DNA of 64,000 nt from Panax quinquefolius (Eukaryota > Streptophyta > Magnoliopsida > Apiales > Araliaceae): assembly GCA_020205615.1 (NCBI GenBank), contig CM035162.1, forward strand, positions 48,020,076 to 48,084,075. Direction: 5' to 3'. Positions 10,592 through 21,827 of this stretch are shown here, in pieces. Position 1 is the stretch's first letter, and each line of letters begins with the position of its first letter. The notes beneath the pieces are model-generated. The model did not search any database. It was not told the DNA's origin and worked only from the letters and a program-made list of their open reading frames with translations. Made by a program: the position numbers and the translations under genes.

Positions 10592-12295
10592 ATGCAAACG
10601 CGATCCAAAAATTCAGACTTGCTTCCTTTTGAGGACGACATCGAAAGAAGATTTCAGAGGTTAAGTAAGTGGATCGAGGAAACAAAGAACGAATTCGAAA
10701 ATTCTGATAAGGAAGAATCGATGGCTGCCGAAGACCAGAAAGCGTTGAGAGATTTTGCAACACCTAAGGTGACTGATCTAAAGTTGAGCATCACTAGGCC
10801 TGCAATAGCTGAAAATACTTTTGAAATCAATCCTGGAACCATTCAGATGATTCAGAACTCATGTCAGTTTTGGGGAATGGCAAACGACGATCCGAATGAG
10901 CATTTAATCAGTTTTCTGGAAATGTGCGACACGTTCAAGTACAATGGGGTGTCGGATGAGGCATTGAGACTTCGCTTGTTCCCATTCAGTTTACGGGACA
11001 AGGCGAAGAGTTGGTTACATTCTCTGCCACCGGGGTTGATTACTACGTGGGATAACTTGGCTCAAAAATTTCTTGCCAAATTTTTCCCACCGGCGAAGAC
11101 TGCTAAAATAAGGAATGACATAACGATGTTTGAGCAGCAGAATGGGGAGTCGCTATATGAGGCATGGGAGCGTTACAAGGAATTAATTAGAAAGCGCCCA
11201 CATCATGGATTGCCCAAGTGGCTATAACTGAACACCTTTTACAACAGACTAAATGGGAATGTCAGAACCAATATTGATGCGGCGTCGGGCAGTGCATTCA
11301 TGGCTAAGAGTTACGAGGAAGCCTACAATTTGATCGAAATCATGTTGGCAAATAACTACCAAAGGCCCACAAAGAAGAATGACACAGCAAAGGCTACCGG
11401 ATTTTGGAATTAGATGGGGTGATGACTTTTTCAAGCCTGATTTCTGCCTTTGTCCAAGAAGTTTGATACTATGAATGACAAGGTTGATACTATGACAGGG
11501 GCTCAAGTTCAGCAGGTTATGGTAGTATGTGAATTGTGTGAGGGTGATCATCCTACGGATTAGTGTTCAATAAATCCAGCATCCATTCAGTTCATAGGCA
11601 ACTACAATAGAATTCCGCAAAATACATACCAAAACACCTACAACCAGGGGAATAGGAACCACCCAAACCTCTCATGGAGCAATAATCAGCAAACTCAAGC
11701 TCCACGACCATCATATCCCCCTGGTTTTTAGAGTCACCAACAACCGGGTTAACATCAGGAAAGGAAATCAGATTTCGAGGAAATGGTGTCGAAGTTCATA
11801 ACTAGCAGTGAGACAACAATAAGAAATCAAACAATGATAATAAAAAATCAAGAGACGGCGATCAAGAATTTGGAAAATCAGATTGGACAGATGGTGTTAG
11901 CATTGAATAACAGACCACAAGGAACATTACCTAGCAACATTGAGAGAAATCCGAAGGGTAGTCATGAGCAATGTCAAGCAGTTATGTTGAGAAGTGGAAA
12001 ACATCTTGGCGGTAAAAGTGTAGAAAATTCAGCAACACCGGAGGAAAAAGTTGATGACAGTAACGTGGTGGAAGGTAACAAGGGTGAGGAAATAATGTTA
12101 AACAATGAGCCAATTGTTTATCCTCCACCGCCGTTTCAGCAGAGGGTTCAAAAACAGAAATCAGATAAGCAGTTCACAAAGTTTCTAGATGTGTTCAAGA
12201 AACTCCAGATCAACAGCCCATTCGCAGAGGCCCTGGAGCAAATGCCAAGTTATGCAAAGTTTATGAAAGGAATTCTGTCGAGGAAAAAGAAATAG
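10592..12295 (+). pseudogene. Athila 1 gag
   Basis: The ATG is at 10592 (MQTRSKNSD). The retrotransposon gag core follows (about 10850-11220) with the WLHSLPPGLITTWDNL and EAWERYKELIRKRPHHG motifs. An in-frame stop at 11225-11227 replaces the residue after PKWL; the same frame continues into the NTFYNRLNG segment. Further stops occur before a zinc knuckle (CELCEGDHPTD-stop-C, about 11530-11565) whose last spacer codon is a stop. The C-terminal part is open again at 11783-12295 and contains NNRPQGTLPSN and QAVMLRSGK. The product would be a structural capsid protein but cannot be made whole. Confidence 0.9.
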
Positions 12296-12337
12296 GAAGA
12301 ATTTGAAATAGTAGCACTAACAGAGGAGTGTAGTGCG

Positions 12338-12805
12338 GTGTTACAGAAGAAGCTACCACCAAAACTCAAAGACCCGGGGAGCTTTACTATCCCATGCATG
12401 ATCGGGAAAATGTCGTTTAACAAATGTTTATGTGATTTGAGGGCAAGTATAAACCTGATGCCATTGTCAGTATACTCCGAATTAGGTTTGCCTGCGCCAA
12501 AGCCTACAAATATTTCATTGCAGTTGGAGGATAGGTCAGTCACATATCCGAGAGGCATTGTAGAGGACATTCTGGTTAAGGTGGATAAGTTTATATTCCC
12601 TGCGGACTTTATCATTCTGGATTTCGATGAGGATAAGAACATCCCGATTATCCTAGGGAGACCTTTCTTGGCCACGGGAAGGACACTCATAGATATGCAA
12701 AAAGGAGAACTTACTATGAGAGTCCAAGATCAAGAAATAAAATTTAATGTGTTCAAGGCCATGAAATACCCTATGGATGAGGAAAATTTTTTAGGATGGA
12801 TTTAA
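12338..12805 (+). pseudogene. Athila 1 aspartic protease region
   Basis: Open frame of 155 codons. It contains the Athila protease signature CDLxASINLMPLSVY, the YPRGIVEDILVKVD segment and IILGRPFLAT. The active-site triad normally read as DLG-A-S is DLRAS here, a Gly-to-Arg change next to the catalytic Asp; the copy in Athila 2 keeps DLG. This alone should inactivate processing. It lies between gag and RT as in the family. Confidence 0.9.
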
Positions 12806-14494
12806 TGGAGCAAATCACCAGCGAAGATATTAACAAGAGTTTGGTCAACGATCCATTAGAAACAGCCTTAATGGGGGATGAAGAAAAAGACGATCCAGAA
12901 TTTGTGGACCTATTACAGATGCTAGACTCATTACCACGAGTTAGCCGATTCAGAGCACCGTTGGAACCTTTACTGAGGAGGTAGCTGCAGAAAGATTGAA
13001 ACCATCATTGGAGGAGCCACCAACATTGGAACTTAAGCCACTCCCTAAACATCTCAGGTATGCTTACTTGGGCAATTCAAATTCTTTAACTGTAATTATT
13101 TCTGCTGCACTTACCGAATTGCAGGAAGAAAAGTTGCTTCTAGTGCTTAGGGATCACAAATCAGTAATTGGATGGACGATTGCAGATATAAAGGGAATTA
13201 GTCCGTCATTTTGCATACACAATATTCTGACGGAGGATGATGCAAGATCGTCAGCGGAGCATCAACGTCGACTTAACCCAATTATGAAGGAAGTGGTCAA
13301 GAAGGAAATTCTGAAATTATTGGATGCCGGTATCATATATCCAATTTCTGACAGTAAATGGGTTAGTCCGGTTCATAGTGTGCCGAAAAAGGGGGAATGG
13401 CGGAGATAACGAATGAGGACAATGAGTTAATTCCAACAAGAACACTGACAGGATGGAGGGTGTGCATCGACTATAGAAGGTTAAATAAGGCAACCCGAAA
13501 AGATCATTTCCCGCTACCATTTATCGATCAGATGTTAGACAGATTAGCGGGACATGAGTTTTACTGTTTATTGGATGGATACTCGGGCTATAACAAGATC
13601 GCCATCGCTCCTGAGGATCAATAAAAGAGAACATTTACATGCCCTTACGGCACATTTGCATTCAAAAGGATGTCATTCGGGCTATGCTACGCACCAGTAA
13701 CTTTCCAACGGTGTATGATGGTAATTTTTTTAGATATGGTGGAGAAGAATGTTGAAGTCTTCATGGACGACTTCTCGGTCTATGGAGACAACTTTGATAC
13801 TTGTCTAGGGAATCTGGTCATGGTTTTGCAGCGCTGTAAGGATACAAACCTCATACTCAATTGGGAAAAATGCCACTTCATGGTTGAAGAATGTATAATT
13901 CTGGGCCATAAGGTGTCGGCTCAAGGATTGGAGGTGGACAAAGCAAAGCTGGATACGATCGAGAAACTGCCTCCACCAAACTCCGTCAAGGGTATTAGAA
14001 GTTTTCTGGGGCATGCTGGGTTCTATATAAAGTTTATAAAAGACTTCTCTAAGATTGCAAAACCTCTATGCAGTCTTTTAGAGAAGGATGCTACTTTCAG
14101 CTTTACTGCAGACTGCAAGTTAGCGTTTGATTTATTGAAGAAGAAATTAACTACAGCCCCCGTGATAGTCGCACCAGACTGGAAAACGCCATTCGAGCTT
14201 ATGTGTGATACGAGCGACTATGCGGTTGGGGCTGTTTTGGGCCAAATACGAGACAAGGAGTTTCACTCCATATACTATGCAAGCAAAACACTCACCGAGA
14301 CTCAAATGAATTACACTACCACGAAAAAGGAATTGCTTGCAGTAGTGTATGCGTTCGACAAATTCCGGGCATACTTGATTGGGACTAAGGTGATAGTCTA
14401 CACGGACCATTCGGCGATTTGGTACCTAATAGCGATAAAAGATGCTAAGCCACGCCTTATCCGATGGATTCTCCTACTTCAAGAGTTTGACTAA
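12806..14494 (+). pseudogene. Athila 1 reverse transcriptase and RNase H
   Basis: The linker and RT N-terminus occupy 12996-13396 (LNPIMKEVVKKEILKLLDAG). A frameshift near 13397 leads into the palm: CIDYRRLNKAT, LLDGYSGYN, then a stop at 13622-13624, MSFGLCYAP, and the catalytic VFMDDF at about 13757-13774. RNase H follows with [17 protein letters not shown] (about 14190) and YTDHSAI (about 14400). The frame stops at 14492. Stops at 13622, 14492, about 14623 and 14704 all lie in the same frame as the integrase, so pol was one ORF. Catalytic Asp residues of RT are kept. Confidence 0.92.
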
Positions 14495-14740
14495 GAAATT
14501 AAAGATAGAAAGGGGACGAAGAATCAAGTTGCCGACCATTTATCAAGACTGGAAAATCCAGAGAAAAAGGATGAAGATAGATGTGCAATCAATGAGTCAT
14601 TCCCGGATGAGCAATTATTCGATTAGAATGCAGAATTTCCTCGGTATGCTGACTTCACAAATTATCTGGTGAGCAACATGCTTCCACCTGATCTTACGAG
14701 ACAATAGAAAAAGAAGTTTCTCCATGATGTAAAGTGGTAC

Positions 14741-15892
14741 ATGTGGGATGAGACTTATCTAAACAAACAATGCGCCGACAAGATGATTAGAAGGTGTATC
14801 CCCTACAGTGAAGTTCATAACATACTGCAGGAATGCCACTCATCAGCATATGGGGGACATTATGGGAGTGATTGCACCGCGGAAAAAGTGCTTCAAGCCG
14901 GGTTTTATTGGCTAACAATGTTTAAAGACGCCCACCAATTTGTGAAAACATGTGATAGATGCCAAAGGGTGGGCAACATCTCTAAACGGAATGAGATGCC
15001 CCTACAAACAATTCTTGAAGTAGAAATCTTTGATGTATGGGGCATCAATTTCATCGGACCATTCCCTTCATCTTTGAGCAATCAGTATATTCTACTCGCA
15101 GTGGACTATGTCTCGAAATGGGTTGAAGCTGCAGCACTACCATCTAACGATGCCAATGTGGTCCTCAAATTCCTACAAAAAAATATTTTCACGAGGTTTG
15201 GCACGCCAAGAGCAATAATCAGTGACGAAGGTAGTCACTTCTGTAATAAGTCTTTTACTACTTTGTTGGTGAAGTATGGGGTTAACTACAAGGTGGCTAC
15301 ATCATATCATCCTCAAACAAATGGACAAGCTGAGGTATCAAACATAGAAGTTAAGAAGATTTTAAAAAAAGTTATAAATCCGAGTCAGAAAGATTGGTCA
15401 CTTCGGTTGGATGACGCATTATGGGCATTTCGGACTGCTTATAAGATGCCAATAGGTATGTCACCATACCAACTATTGTACGGAAAGGCTTGTCACCTAC
15501 CAGTCGAGCTACAACACAAGGCCTACTGGGCCATTCAGAAACTAAACTTCGATCAAGCAGCTGTAGGGGAAAAGAGATTACTACAACTAAACGAGCTCGA
15601 TAAATTCCGACTTCAGGCATACGAGAACGCTAAACTATACAAGGAGAATGTCAAGAAATGGCACGACAAGAAAATTATGCACAGAACTCTCGAACCGGGG
15701 CAATCGGTATTATTGTTCAACTCTCGTTTGCGGTTGTTCCCCGGTAAGCTTAAGTCAAGATGGTCAGGACCATACACCATCAAAACCGTGTTTCCACATG
15801 GCACAGTCAAACTCTACAGCCGAAATCCATTGGAGACATTCAAGGTCAACGGTCAACGGATAAAGCAGTATTGGCACGGAGATGCGAACTAG
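14741..15892 (+). CDS. Athila 1 integrase (open, 383 codons)
   Basis: Intact integrase portion of pol. The zinc-binding HHCC is visible as CHSSAYGGH ... KTCDRCQ (about 14830-14965). The DDE core has [12 protein letters not shown] (about 15027), IISDEGSHF (about 15214) and [12 protein letters not shown] (about 15325). The C-terminal part carries the basic [13 protein letters not shown] segment typical of Athila integrases. It has no chromodomain. It joins host and element DNA in the family. There is no start of its own; the frame continues from RNase H through stop codons, so in this copy it is probably not translated. TAG stop at 15890-15892. Confidence 0.92.
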   Translation: MWDETYLNKQCADKMIRRCIPYSEVHNILQECHSSAYGGHYGSDCTAEKVLQAGFYWLTMFKDAHQFVKTCDRCQRVGNISKRNEMPLQTILEVEIFDVWGINFIGPFPSSLSNQYILLAVDYVSKWVEAAALPSNDANVVLKFLQKNIFTRFGTPRAIISDEGSHFCNKSFTTLLVKYGVNYKVATSYHPQTNGQAEVSNIEVKKILKKVINPSQKDWSLRLDDALWAFRTAYKMPIGMSPYQLLYGKACHLPVELQHKAYWAIQKLNFDQAAVGEKRLLQLNELDKFRLQAYENAKLYKENVKKWHDKKIMHRTLEPGQSVLLFNSRLRLFPGKLKSRWSGPYTIKTVFPHGTVKLYSRNPLETFKVNGQRIKQYWHGDAN

Positions 15893-16541
15893 GATGCTGA
15901 CAACATTACCCTAGCCGATGCTCAGTGACACGAGAGTCATCGTCGGGCTTACGGCGTTAAAACTAGCGCTACTTGGGAGGCAACCCATGTTCTACACTTT
16001 TTGTTTTTGTTTTACCTTTTCTTTTTATAGGTAATTAATTTTTGTTGAATTTTTATGTAAATTTGTATTTATTTGCAGGACAAAGAAGGAAAACATTTCT
16101 GCCATCACAGCGCGGGCCGCGCTGTCCAATATACAGAAGCAGCATGGGGCACGCTAAAAGACCAGACAATTATGCCATGCAGCGCTGGGCGTGCTGATTC
16201 GCCGTCAACACAGCGCGGAGCGCTCTATTATCAGCGTGGGGTGCTCCAGACTTATTACATCTCCTGACCCACTAGCGCGGACCGCACCTCCAAAGATTAC
16301 TACAAAGCACTGGGCGCGCTGACTCGTCAAAATCTCCTGACCCAATAGCACTGACCGCGTTATCTCCACCTATATCACAGCGCGGGCCACGCTGCGTTAA
16401 ATTCTCAGGCGCCTAATTCTATAACCGTGATCGTGCCTCTCCTTCACCAAATCAAACTCCTTTGCCTCTCCTTCACCAAATAGAATTCGTCCACTTCTCT
16501 TCCACCACTTTAAATTCCAACCCTCATTTACCTCAACAATC
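15893..16541 (+). other. spacer with GC-rich palindrome array
   Basis: Non-coding region between integrase and the third ORF. From 16105 to 16396 it contains about nine variants of CAGCGCGGGCCGCGCTG, a 17-base palindrome, spaced 20-50 bases. The same motif occurs in the 5' LTR of this element (9083-9210). No convincing ORF was seen. Confidence 0.85.
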
Positions 16542-16799
16542 ATGACAACACCTCATAAATCCTTCTCCTCTTCAACTTCTACTCCATTGCTACCCACTCA
16601 CCTTCCACCTTCCATTATCCAATTCATGTTGGATTACCTTCTCCTATATAAACTCCAACTTCACTCTCCCAATTCATATCAACTATACATTACATCCAAT
16701 CCTACATCAATTACATACCCTACACCAATCACGTGGGGAGACATACTCAAACCGGGTGATTCAATTAGCGCAAGGAATTACATCTCACCTCTTGCCTGA
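16542..16799 (+). other. 85-codon ORF of unknown status
   Basis: It begins MTTPHKSFSSSTSTP and is rich in Ser, Thr, Pro and Leu. I recognise no domain. It lies between the GC array and the env-like ORF; a GTAAGT-like sequence follows at about 16825. It could be leader sequence of a spliced third-ORF transcript, or chance. Confidence 0.25.
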
Positions 16800-16980
16800 T
16801 CATCTTCTCCATTCTGAATAGCAAGTAAGTAGAACAAATTAGGTATTGGTGTTTGTTTTCATAGTTTGGCTTGCAAGATTACACTAAGTACCCTATTTGG
16901 GGAAAAAACTCAGTTCACCCACTAACTGTTTGATAAAACGCCTGAACCAAACCTTGAACCTATTCACTCCACAAACCACC

Positions 16981-18090
16981 ATGTCATCCAACAAAAGACA
17001 ACGTCTATCCTCCTCCACTTCTAGGCCTCAATATGACCACACTAGGTTTGTTAGTGAGAGGGCCGCTGACCGATTCAAGACAACCATCGACAAGAAAACA
17101 TTGGTGCTTGAACGTGGGTTGAAGCCGAATGCTAATTTGGATGGGGACATGGCTTTGCAAATTATGGAGCGGAATTTGTTTCAGTTGGTCGAACAACAAC
17201 TTCCAGCGGTAATCAACATAGTGAAAGAGTTTTACACAAATGTAATGGAGCATGTCAATCATGTAGTCATAGTTCGGGGGAAACCGGTGGCATTTCACGC
17301 AGATGAAATCAATGAGTATTTTGGGTTAGAGGCACCACAAGACAACCAATACGAAGATGGTTTGCCCGAGCTAGATGAGTTGATTGTTCGACTATGCAAA
17401 CCGCGAACTAAATGGGTTATTCAAACCAGAACAAATGAAAAGATAAGTTTCCCACATTCTGCCCTTAGTCGATATGGAAAAGCTTGGTATGCGTTTATAT
17501 GTGCCCGATTAATGCTCAAGGGCCATCAGACTGAGGTCACTAAAGCACGGGCATGACTATTGTATGGGATTGTACATCACCATTTCCATATGGACAACTC
17601 AATTGCTTTCTATAATGTTGATGTTGGGGAATGCATTCAAGAGTCCATTGACCGAGTGTTACGCGGAAGCACTACTGGAGGTTTGTTGCACGGATTCTTA
17701 ATCATTGACTTGTGCCGAAAAGTGGGAGTACAGTGGCAGCCTATCGAACCTATCCAACACCCAATGGCAATCATTGATCATGCAACAATTGAGAAATATA
17801 AGGCTTGGGAAGGGGCGAGATCTCACCCACGCGGCGAATGTTATATTATGATCCGACAACCCTCACCCCCAGTGATGGCGGAACCAAGGCAGGAGCCAAC
17901 ACCGAGGACTTCTAGGAATCAATTTCTATGGTTCGCTCAACGTCAAGATTTAATGCATCAGTACAATGCAAATGCATTCCACACGCTTGCTGATGCGTTT
18001 TCCCGCTACAATCCATCTGCACCTCCAGTTGTCATGCCCATTCCTCCCAATCTTCCTGCATATCTTCCAGAGGACGACGACGAGCAGTAA
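16981..18090 (+). pseudogene. Athila 1 third ORF, env-like / 'putative plant transposon protein'
   Basis: ATG at 16981 in a good context (ACCACCATGTC), one in-frame TGA at 17554-17556, then the same frame to the TAA at 18088. The full frame is 370 codons. The N-terminus is Ser/Arg-rich. The core includes VIVRGKPVAFHADEINEYFGL, KTKW-like and LSRYGKAWYAFICARLML, then RGSTTGGLLHGFLI and a Pro-rich acidic tail ending EDDDEQ. A homologous ORF is in Athila 2 (24974-25269 and 33446-34296). The position after integrase is that of the so-called env gene of Athila, but I see no signal peptide or clear transmembrane segment, so an envelope role is not supported. Function unknown. Confidence 0.85.
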
Positions 18091-19031
18091 CTCGTTTACA
18101 AGGAAGGCCTCATACTTTTCTTTGAATTATTTTGGCGTGATGAGGTCGTTACTTGTTTTAAGTTTAGGGATCATGTTTCATGCTTTTTAGTCATATCTAT
18201 GTTTAAAAAAAAGAAAAATATTATCTTGTGCTTATAGTTGCATGAATCCAGTTATTAGATCGTATATATGATTATTGGCCAATGATGGAATTGAAATGAA
18301 GTAGACAAGTATATTACTAAGTATAAGAATCTTGATACGGTTTCTATTATGATTTTTATCTTGTTCTGCTTGAAACTAGTATAATACGGATAACACGTTA
18401 ATAACATTTGTGTTAATGGATTAGTTCAAATTGTTACATAACGATTTTCTAAAGGATAGTGTTAGTATGAATAAAAATAAATGGACAAAAGATAGCATGA
18501 ACCTAAGTTTGGGGGAAGACTAGGGTATATAAGCTCTAAAAAAAATTGGGAATTAGTTGAGTCTTGTGGTCGGTTGAGAAGAAATACTCCCCATAAACAC
18601 AAGTGTGAGATGGAGCATAAAACGCACTCACCAACCATCTATAAAACAAATGGTGCAAAAGAAGTGAGCATGAATACCCTATTCAGAACCTGAGCCTTAG
18701 TAATTGTTTGAGCTAAGCTAGAACTGGTTTGTTTTTGGAAATTTTTGAGTTTATGCTGTATGATTCCTGATAAGAAACTGGTTATGTAACTAAATTTGAT
18801 TCAATATCAGTTGACATGAGTGTTGCACACACACATACACTGTATTAGTTATAACAGGGTAAGATGTACGGATTGATAGTGAGTGCGGATTGATTTTTGA
18901 TATGAAGTATGACATGTTTACTAGTTTTTCTGAGACCGTATGAGCAAAATCATACTTATTGTCTTATTTTTGGATTCGTAGTTAGTTGTTAGTACATTGC
19001 ATTGCATTTTGCTCGAGGACAATCAACGATC
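18091..19031 (+). other. 3' non-coding region of Athila 1
   Basis: AT-rich stretch between the third ORF and the polypurine tract. I see no domain, RNA gene or notable repeat. Confidence 0.7.
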
Positions 19032-19046
19032 AAGTTTGGGGGAATT
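19032..19046 (+). other. polypurine tract
   Basis: AAGTTTGGGGGAATT lies directly before the 3' LTR. The same sequence type precedes the 3' LTR of Athila 2 at 23796-23812. Confidence 0.9.
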
Positions 19047-20559
19047 TGATGAGTAGGTTTTTAACCTACGATTTATGTTCGTTTAGCTTAATATATTGTT
19101 AGTCTTTGGTAATTTCATGTTACTTTTGATAGGTTGTTTACTTGTTGCAGGATAATCCATGGGCCTATCAAAATGTTACAATTAGAAGAAGATTTCAAGC
19201 AATTTGGAAGTTTCTGACTACATAGTGTGGGCGTATTTGTCTTTGCATGGAGCGATAGTCTTGGTATTGGAGCGAGAAACCCTCTGACAGGCGATATGTG
19301 GTATTTGACAAGGCGGGATTTTGTTGTGCGAATTTTGTTATTTGTCTAGAAGTTGGGTTATGTTGGGAACTAATAATTCTTTATGTAATGTGATAATATT
19401 AGGAGTATGGGATGGTTGTTAGTTTATTCTATGGGAGTCTTTGACTATTGAGTTGTTGATTTTGAAAAGGATTCATGGCTCCATTTGATTTCTTATGAGG
19501 AGAGTTAGAGTTGGATTAGAATTGAGGTATGGAGCTGAAGTGAGACTACTTTTTATGTTAAGTATGGAATAAGAGGGAAAAAGGGAGGATATACCATTGA
19601 TCGATCGAGATTTTGAAGAACAAGAGCTTGGAGGTAAGAAAGAAGGGGACTAATTCCACGAAGATTACAGAATCGAAGGGCGAGAAGGGTGGTGTATTGC
19701 TATTCTCCTTAGTTTTCTATATTTTGTAATTAGGATGATGTGTTCTTCTATTATTTCAGTGTTTAATTCATTTATATGAACTAATTCGATTATTAGACTT
19801 GTGATGGATCTTTGGGTGAAATGATGATTCTATAACTTTGATTTCCAATTCAATAAAATATTTTCAGTTTATCTATGTTAATTTGAGCGTGAATTTATGA
19901 GTTGCTTGATCACCAATTCCTTGTAGATTTGAATGGAATCGAGAGAGGATATTCAAATCTAGACCTAGTTAATATAGCATGTGTCATGAATTTTGTCAAT
20001 AGCAGATTTTTGATTATTGTTATGGTAGAGATATGCTTGACATCACATGTAATCGAATTGAGAACTTGAGCTTAACCCTTCTTTAATTGCAGTTCACATG
20101 GAGATATAGTGAGTTGGTTGATTTAGGTGTTTAACGGATTTCTATCTTAATTATGGATTGACGTTAATACGGTATTAGTGCCTCGAGAGGTGGCTAGTAT
20201 TACATTCGTGTTCTTGATTAATAAACTGGGATATTACATTGAGTTGGAATAAAGGTTTGAAAATCAGAGTGAAGCTTAGGGTGAAATCATAAGTATAATT
20301 CTCCATTAATTGTTTGAAATTCCGGATTTCGATATTAGCGGTTGTTTTGTGATAGTTTGTTTATTCATTAATTTAGTTTCTATAATTTTAAACCATTGAT
20401 TTGAATAGTTTAATAGAATTAGGATTAATAGGAAATTGATAATTGTGAAGTTAAAATTTTTGATAATTTGTCCTCGTGGGAATGATACTTTATTCACTAC
20501 TATATTACTTGTTGACCACGTACACTTACGTGTTTTGCGTTTATTGATTTTACCCAACA
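19047..20559 (+). repeat. 3' LTR of Athila 1 (1513 bp)
   Basis: TGATGAGTAGG to TTACCCAACA, followed by TSD ACTGT. It is nearly identical to the 5' LTR except for 19220-19350, where the GC-rich cluster is rearranged and shortened. Confidence 0.95.
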
Positions 20560-20574
20560 ACTGTCCTCAGGGTT

Positions 20575-20785
20575 ATCTCTGAGGTTGGCTTGATCTCCAA
20601 GGGTTATCTCCAGGCTTTGGACTTGATCCCCCGGGGTTGGAACTGATATTCCCGGGGTTATCTCCGGGGTTAGAAATTGATTTCCCGTGGTTATCTCCGG
20701 GGTTGGAAACTGAATCTCCCGGGGCTATCTCCGGGGTTGGAATTGATGTTGTGATCCTCCAGGGTTATCTCTAGAGTGTGAAAAA
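20575..20785 (-). repeat. minisatellite in the Tat-like LTR
   Basis: About six imperfect copies of a 30-36 bp unit with the core CCCGGGGTTATCTCCGGGGTTGGAA. One or two more lie on the other side of the Athila insertion at about 8815-8890 (CCCGGGGTTATCTCCGG), showing that the array was split by it. Confidence 0.85.
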
Positions 20786-20843
20786 GATGTTTTTATCCTC
20801 CTGTATAGTTAGTAATAGGAAAATGCAATTTCGAGTGTCTACA

Positions 20844-21471
20844 GAGTTGTTGAACAGTCATTTCATAGAGATTCTTTGATTCTATGATGCTAGTGGTTTT
20901 GGCATCCCACTTGCTTGGTAAAGCTCTCATGAATTTTATGATCAGATCTTTTTTTGGATAGATCTTTCCAAAAGCTCGAAGAGATTTGAGCAGAATATTG
21001 AATCTTTCATAAGTTGAAGTGACATTTTCCCACAGGAACATAGACAAACATTTCATATTGTTGAGTTAGAAGGGATTGTTTGTTTTCTCTGACTTCTTTA
21101 GTTCCTTCGTGCATAATGAGCAATGCTTCCCATACTTCTTTGGCAGTTTTTTTATTGACTACATTCTCGAACAGATCATCTTCTAAGGACTGGAATAGAA
21201 TGTTCTTGGCCTTTTTGTCGAGTTGGACAACTTTCTTTTCGCTGTCAGTTCACTCAGTTTTAACCTTGACTTGAACTCTATTTGGATCTTCTGGAGTTAG
21301 TACAAGCTTTGTTAGAATGTAGGGCCCATTTATGATAGTTTCAAATATCTCTTCATCTATTGAGTCCATGTATGCTTGCATACAAACTTTCCATTTGGCA
21401 AATTTATCTTTTTTGCACATTGGTGGCTTGCGGCCTCCTCCAGTCTTTGATTCGCTTATCAGATGTGCCAT
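20844..21471 (-). pseudogene. SIRE-like gag, N-terminal half
   Basis: ATG at 21471 (MAHLISESKTGGGRKPPMCKKDKF). The first 73 codons end at an in-frame TGA (about 21250), where the family would have Trp. After it the same protein continues with SLEDDLFENVVNKKTAKEVWEALLIMHEGTKE. A second frame (21056-20850) carries FNILLKSLRAFGK...FMRALPSKWDAKTTSIIES and ends at the Tat-like LTR. This is the capsid part of the copia gag. It is broken by at least one stop and a frameshift near 21060. Confidence 0.88.
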
Positions 21472-21507
21472 TGGATCTACTCAAGCTTTGTAGGCTGATT
21501 GAGAGAA

Positions 21508-21522
21508 CCTGCTTTGATACCA
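21508..21522 (-). other. primer binding site of the SIRE-like element
   Basis: Minus-strand TGGTATCAAAGCAGG, one base after the LTR end at 21524. It is an initiator-tRNA-Met type site with one change from TGGTATCAGAGC. Confidence 0.85.
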
Positions 21523-21827
21523 ATGGTTAGTTCCCAGAGGCACAATAGTTATCTAGAAGGGGGGTTGAATAGATATTTTATAAATTCTTTTTATCTTTGT
21601 CAAATGTTGTGAATCAATTAAAATTCAGTGGAATATGTGATTTGTTTGTTTCCCTTTAAGATAAAAAAAGTTAATAGTTAATAGGTAGTTATTGCAAGTA
21701 TAGAAGTTAAAGCAAGAATATAAAAGACACAGAGAATTTAAGTGGTTCAGAGCACTCAAGGCTCCTAGTCCAATCTTTTACTCTTTAAGTAGGAAATCCA
21801 CTAAGGATGTTCTTACAATCTTCGAAT

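Larger units (their letters stand above)
8906..20559 (+). mobile_element. Athila-lineage Ty3/gypsy element 1, structurally complete
   Basis: It has 5' LTR, tRNA-Asp-type primer site, gag, protease, RT, RNase H, integrase, a third env-like ORF, polypurine tract and 3' LTR, flanked by ACTGT at 8901-8905 and 20560-20564. Total length is 11.65 kb, normal for Athila. gag and RT have several stops, and the protease has lost its Gly, so it is not autonomous now. The LTRs look nearly identical outside one GC-rich patch, so the insertion is fairly young. It sits inside a Tat-like solo LTR. Confidence 0.95.
6830..20843 (-). mobile_element. Tat-like solo LTR (split by Athila 1)
   Basis: The two pieces are 20843-20565 and 8900-6830 (about 2.35 kb together). 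On the minus strand it starts TGTAGACACTCG and ends CGTCGACA, flanked by GAGTT at 6825-6829 and 20844-20848. No second LTR copy, primer site or coding domain lies between, hence a solo LTR. The start TGTAGACACTC and the internal GAAGGTGTTAGGCACCCC (about 7100-7120) are what I recall from Tat/Ogre-Retand LTRs; that lineage call is inference. It carries a TATA box at 8406, a minisatellite and TA-rich tandem repeats. Confidence 0.8.

Noticed and set aside
15372..15863. ORFs overlapping the Athila 1 integrase on other frames
   Set aside because: Shadows of the integrase frame, which has clear motifs.
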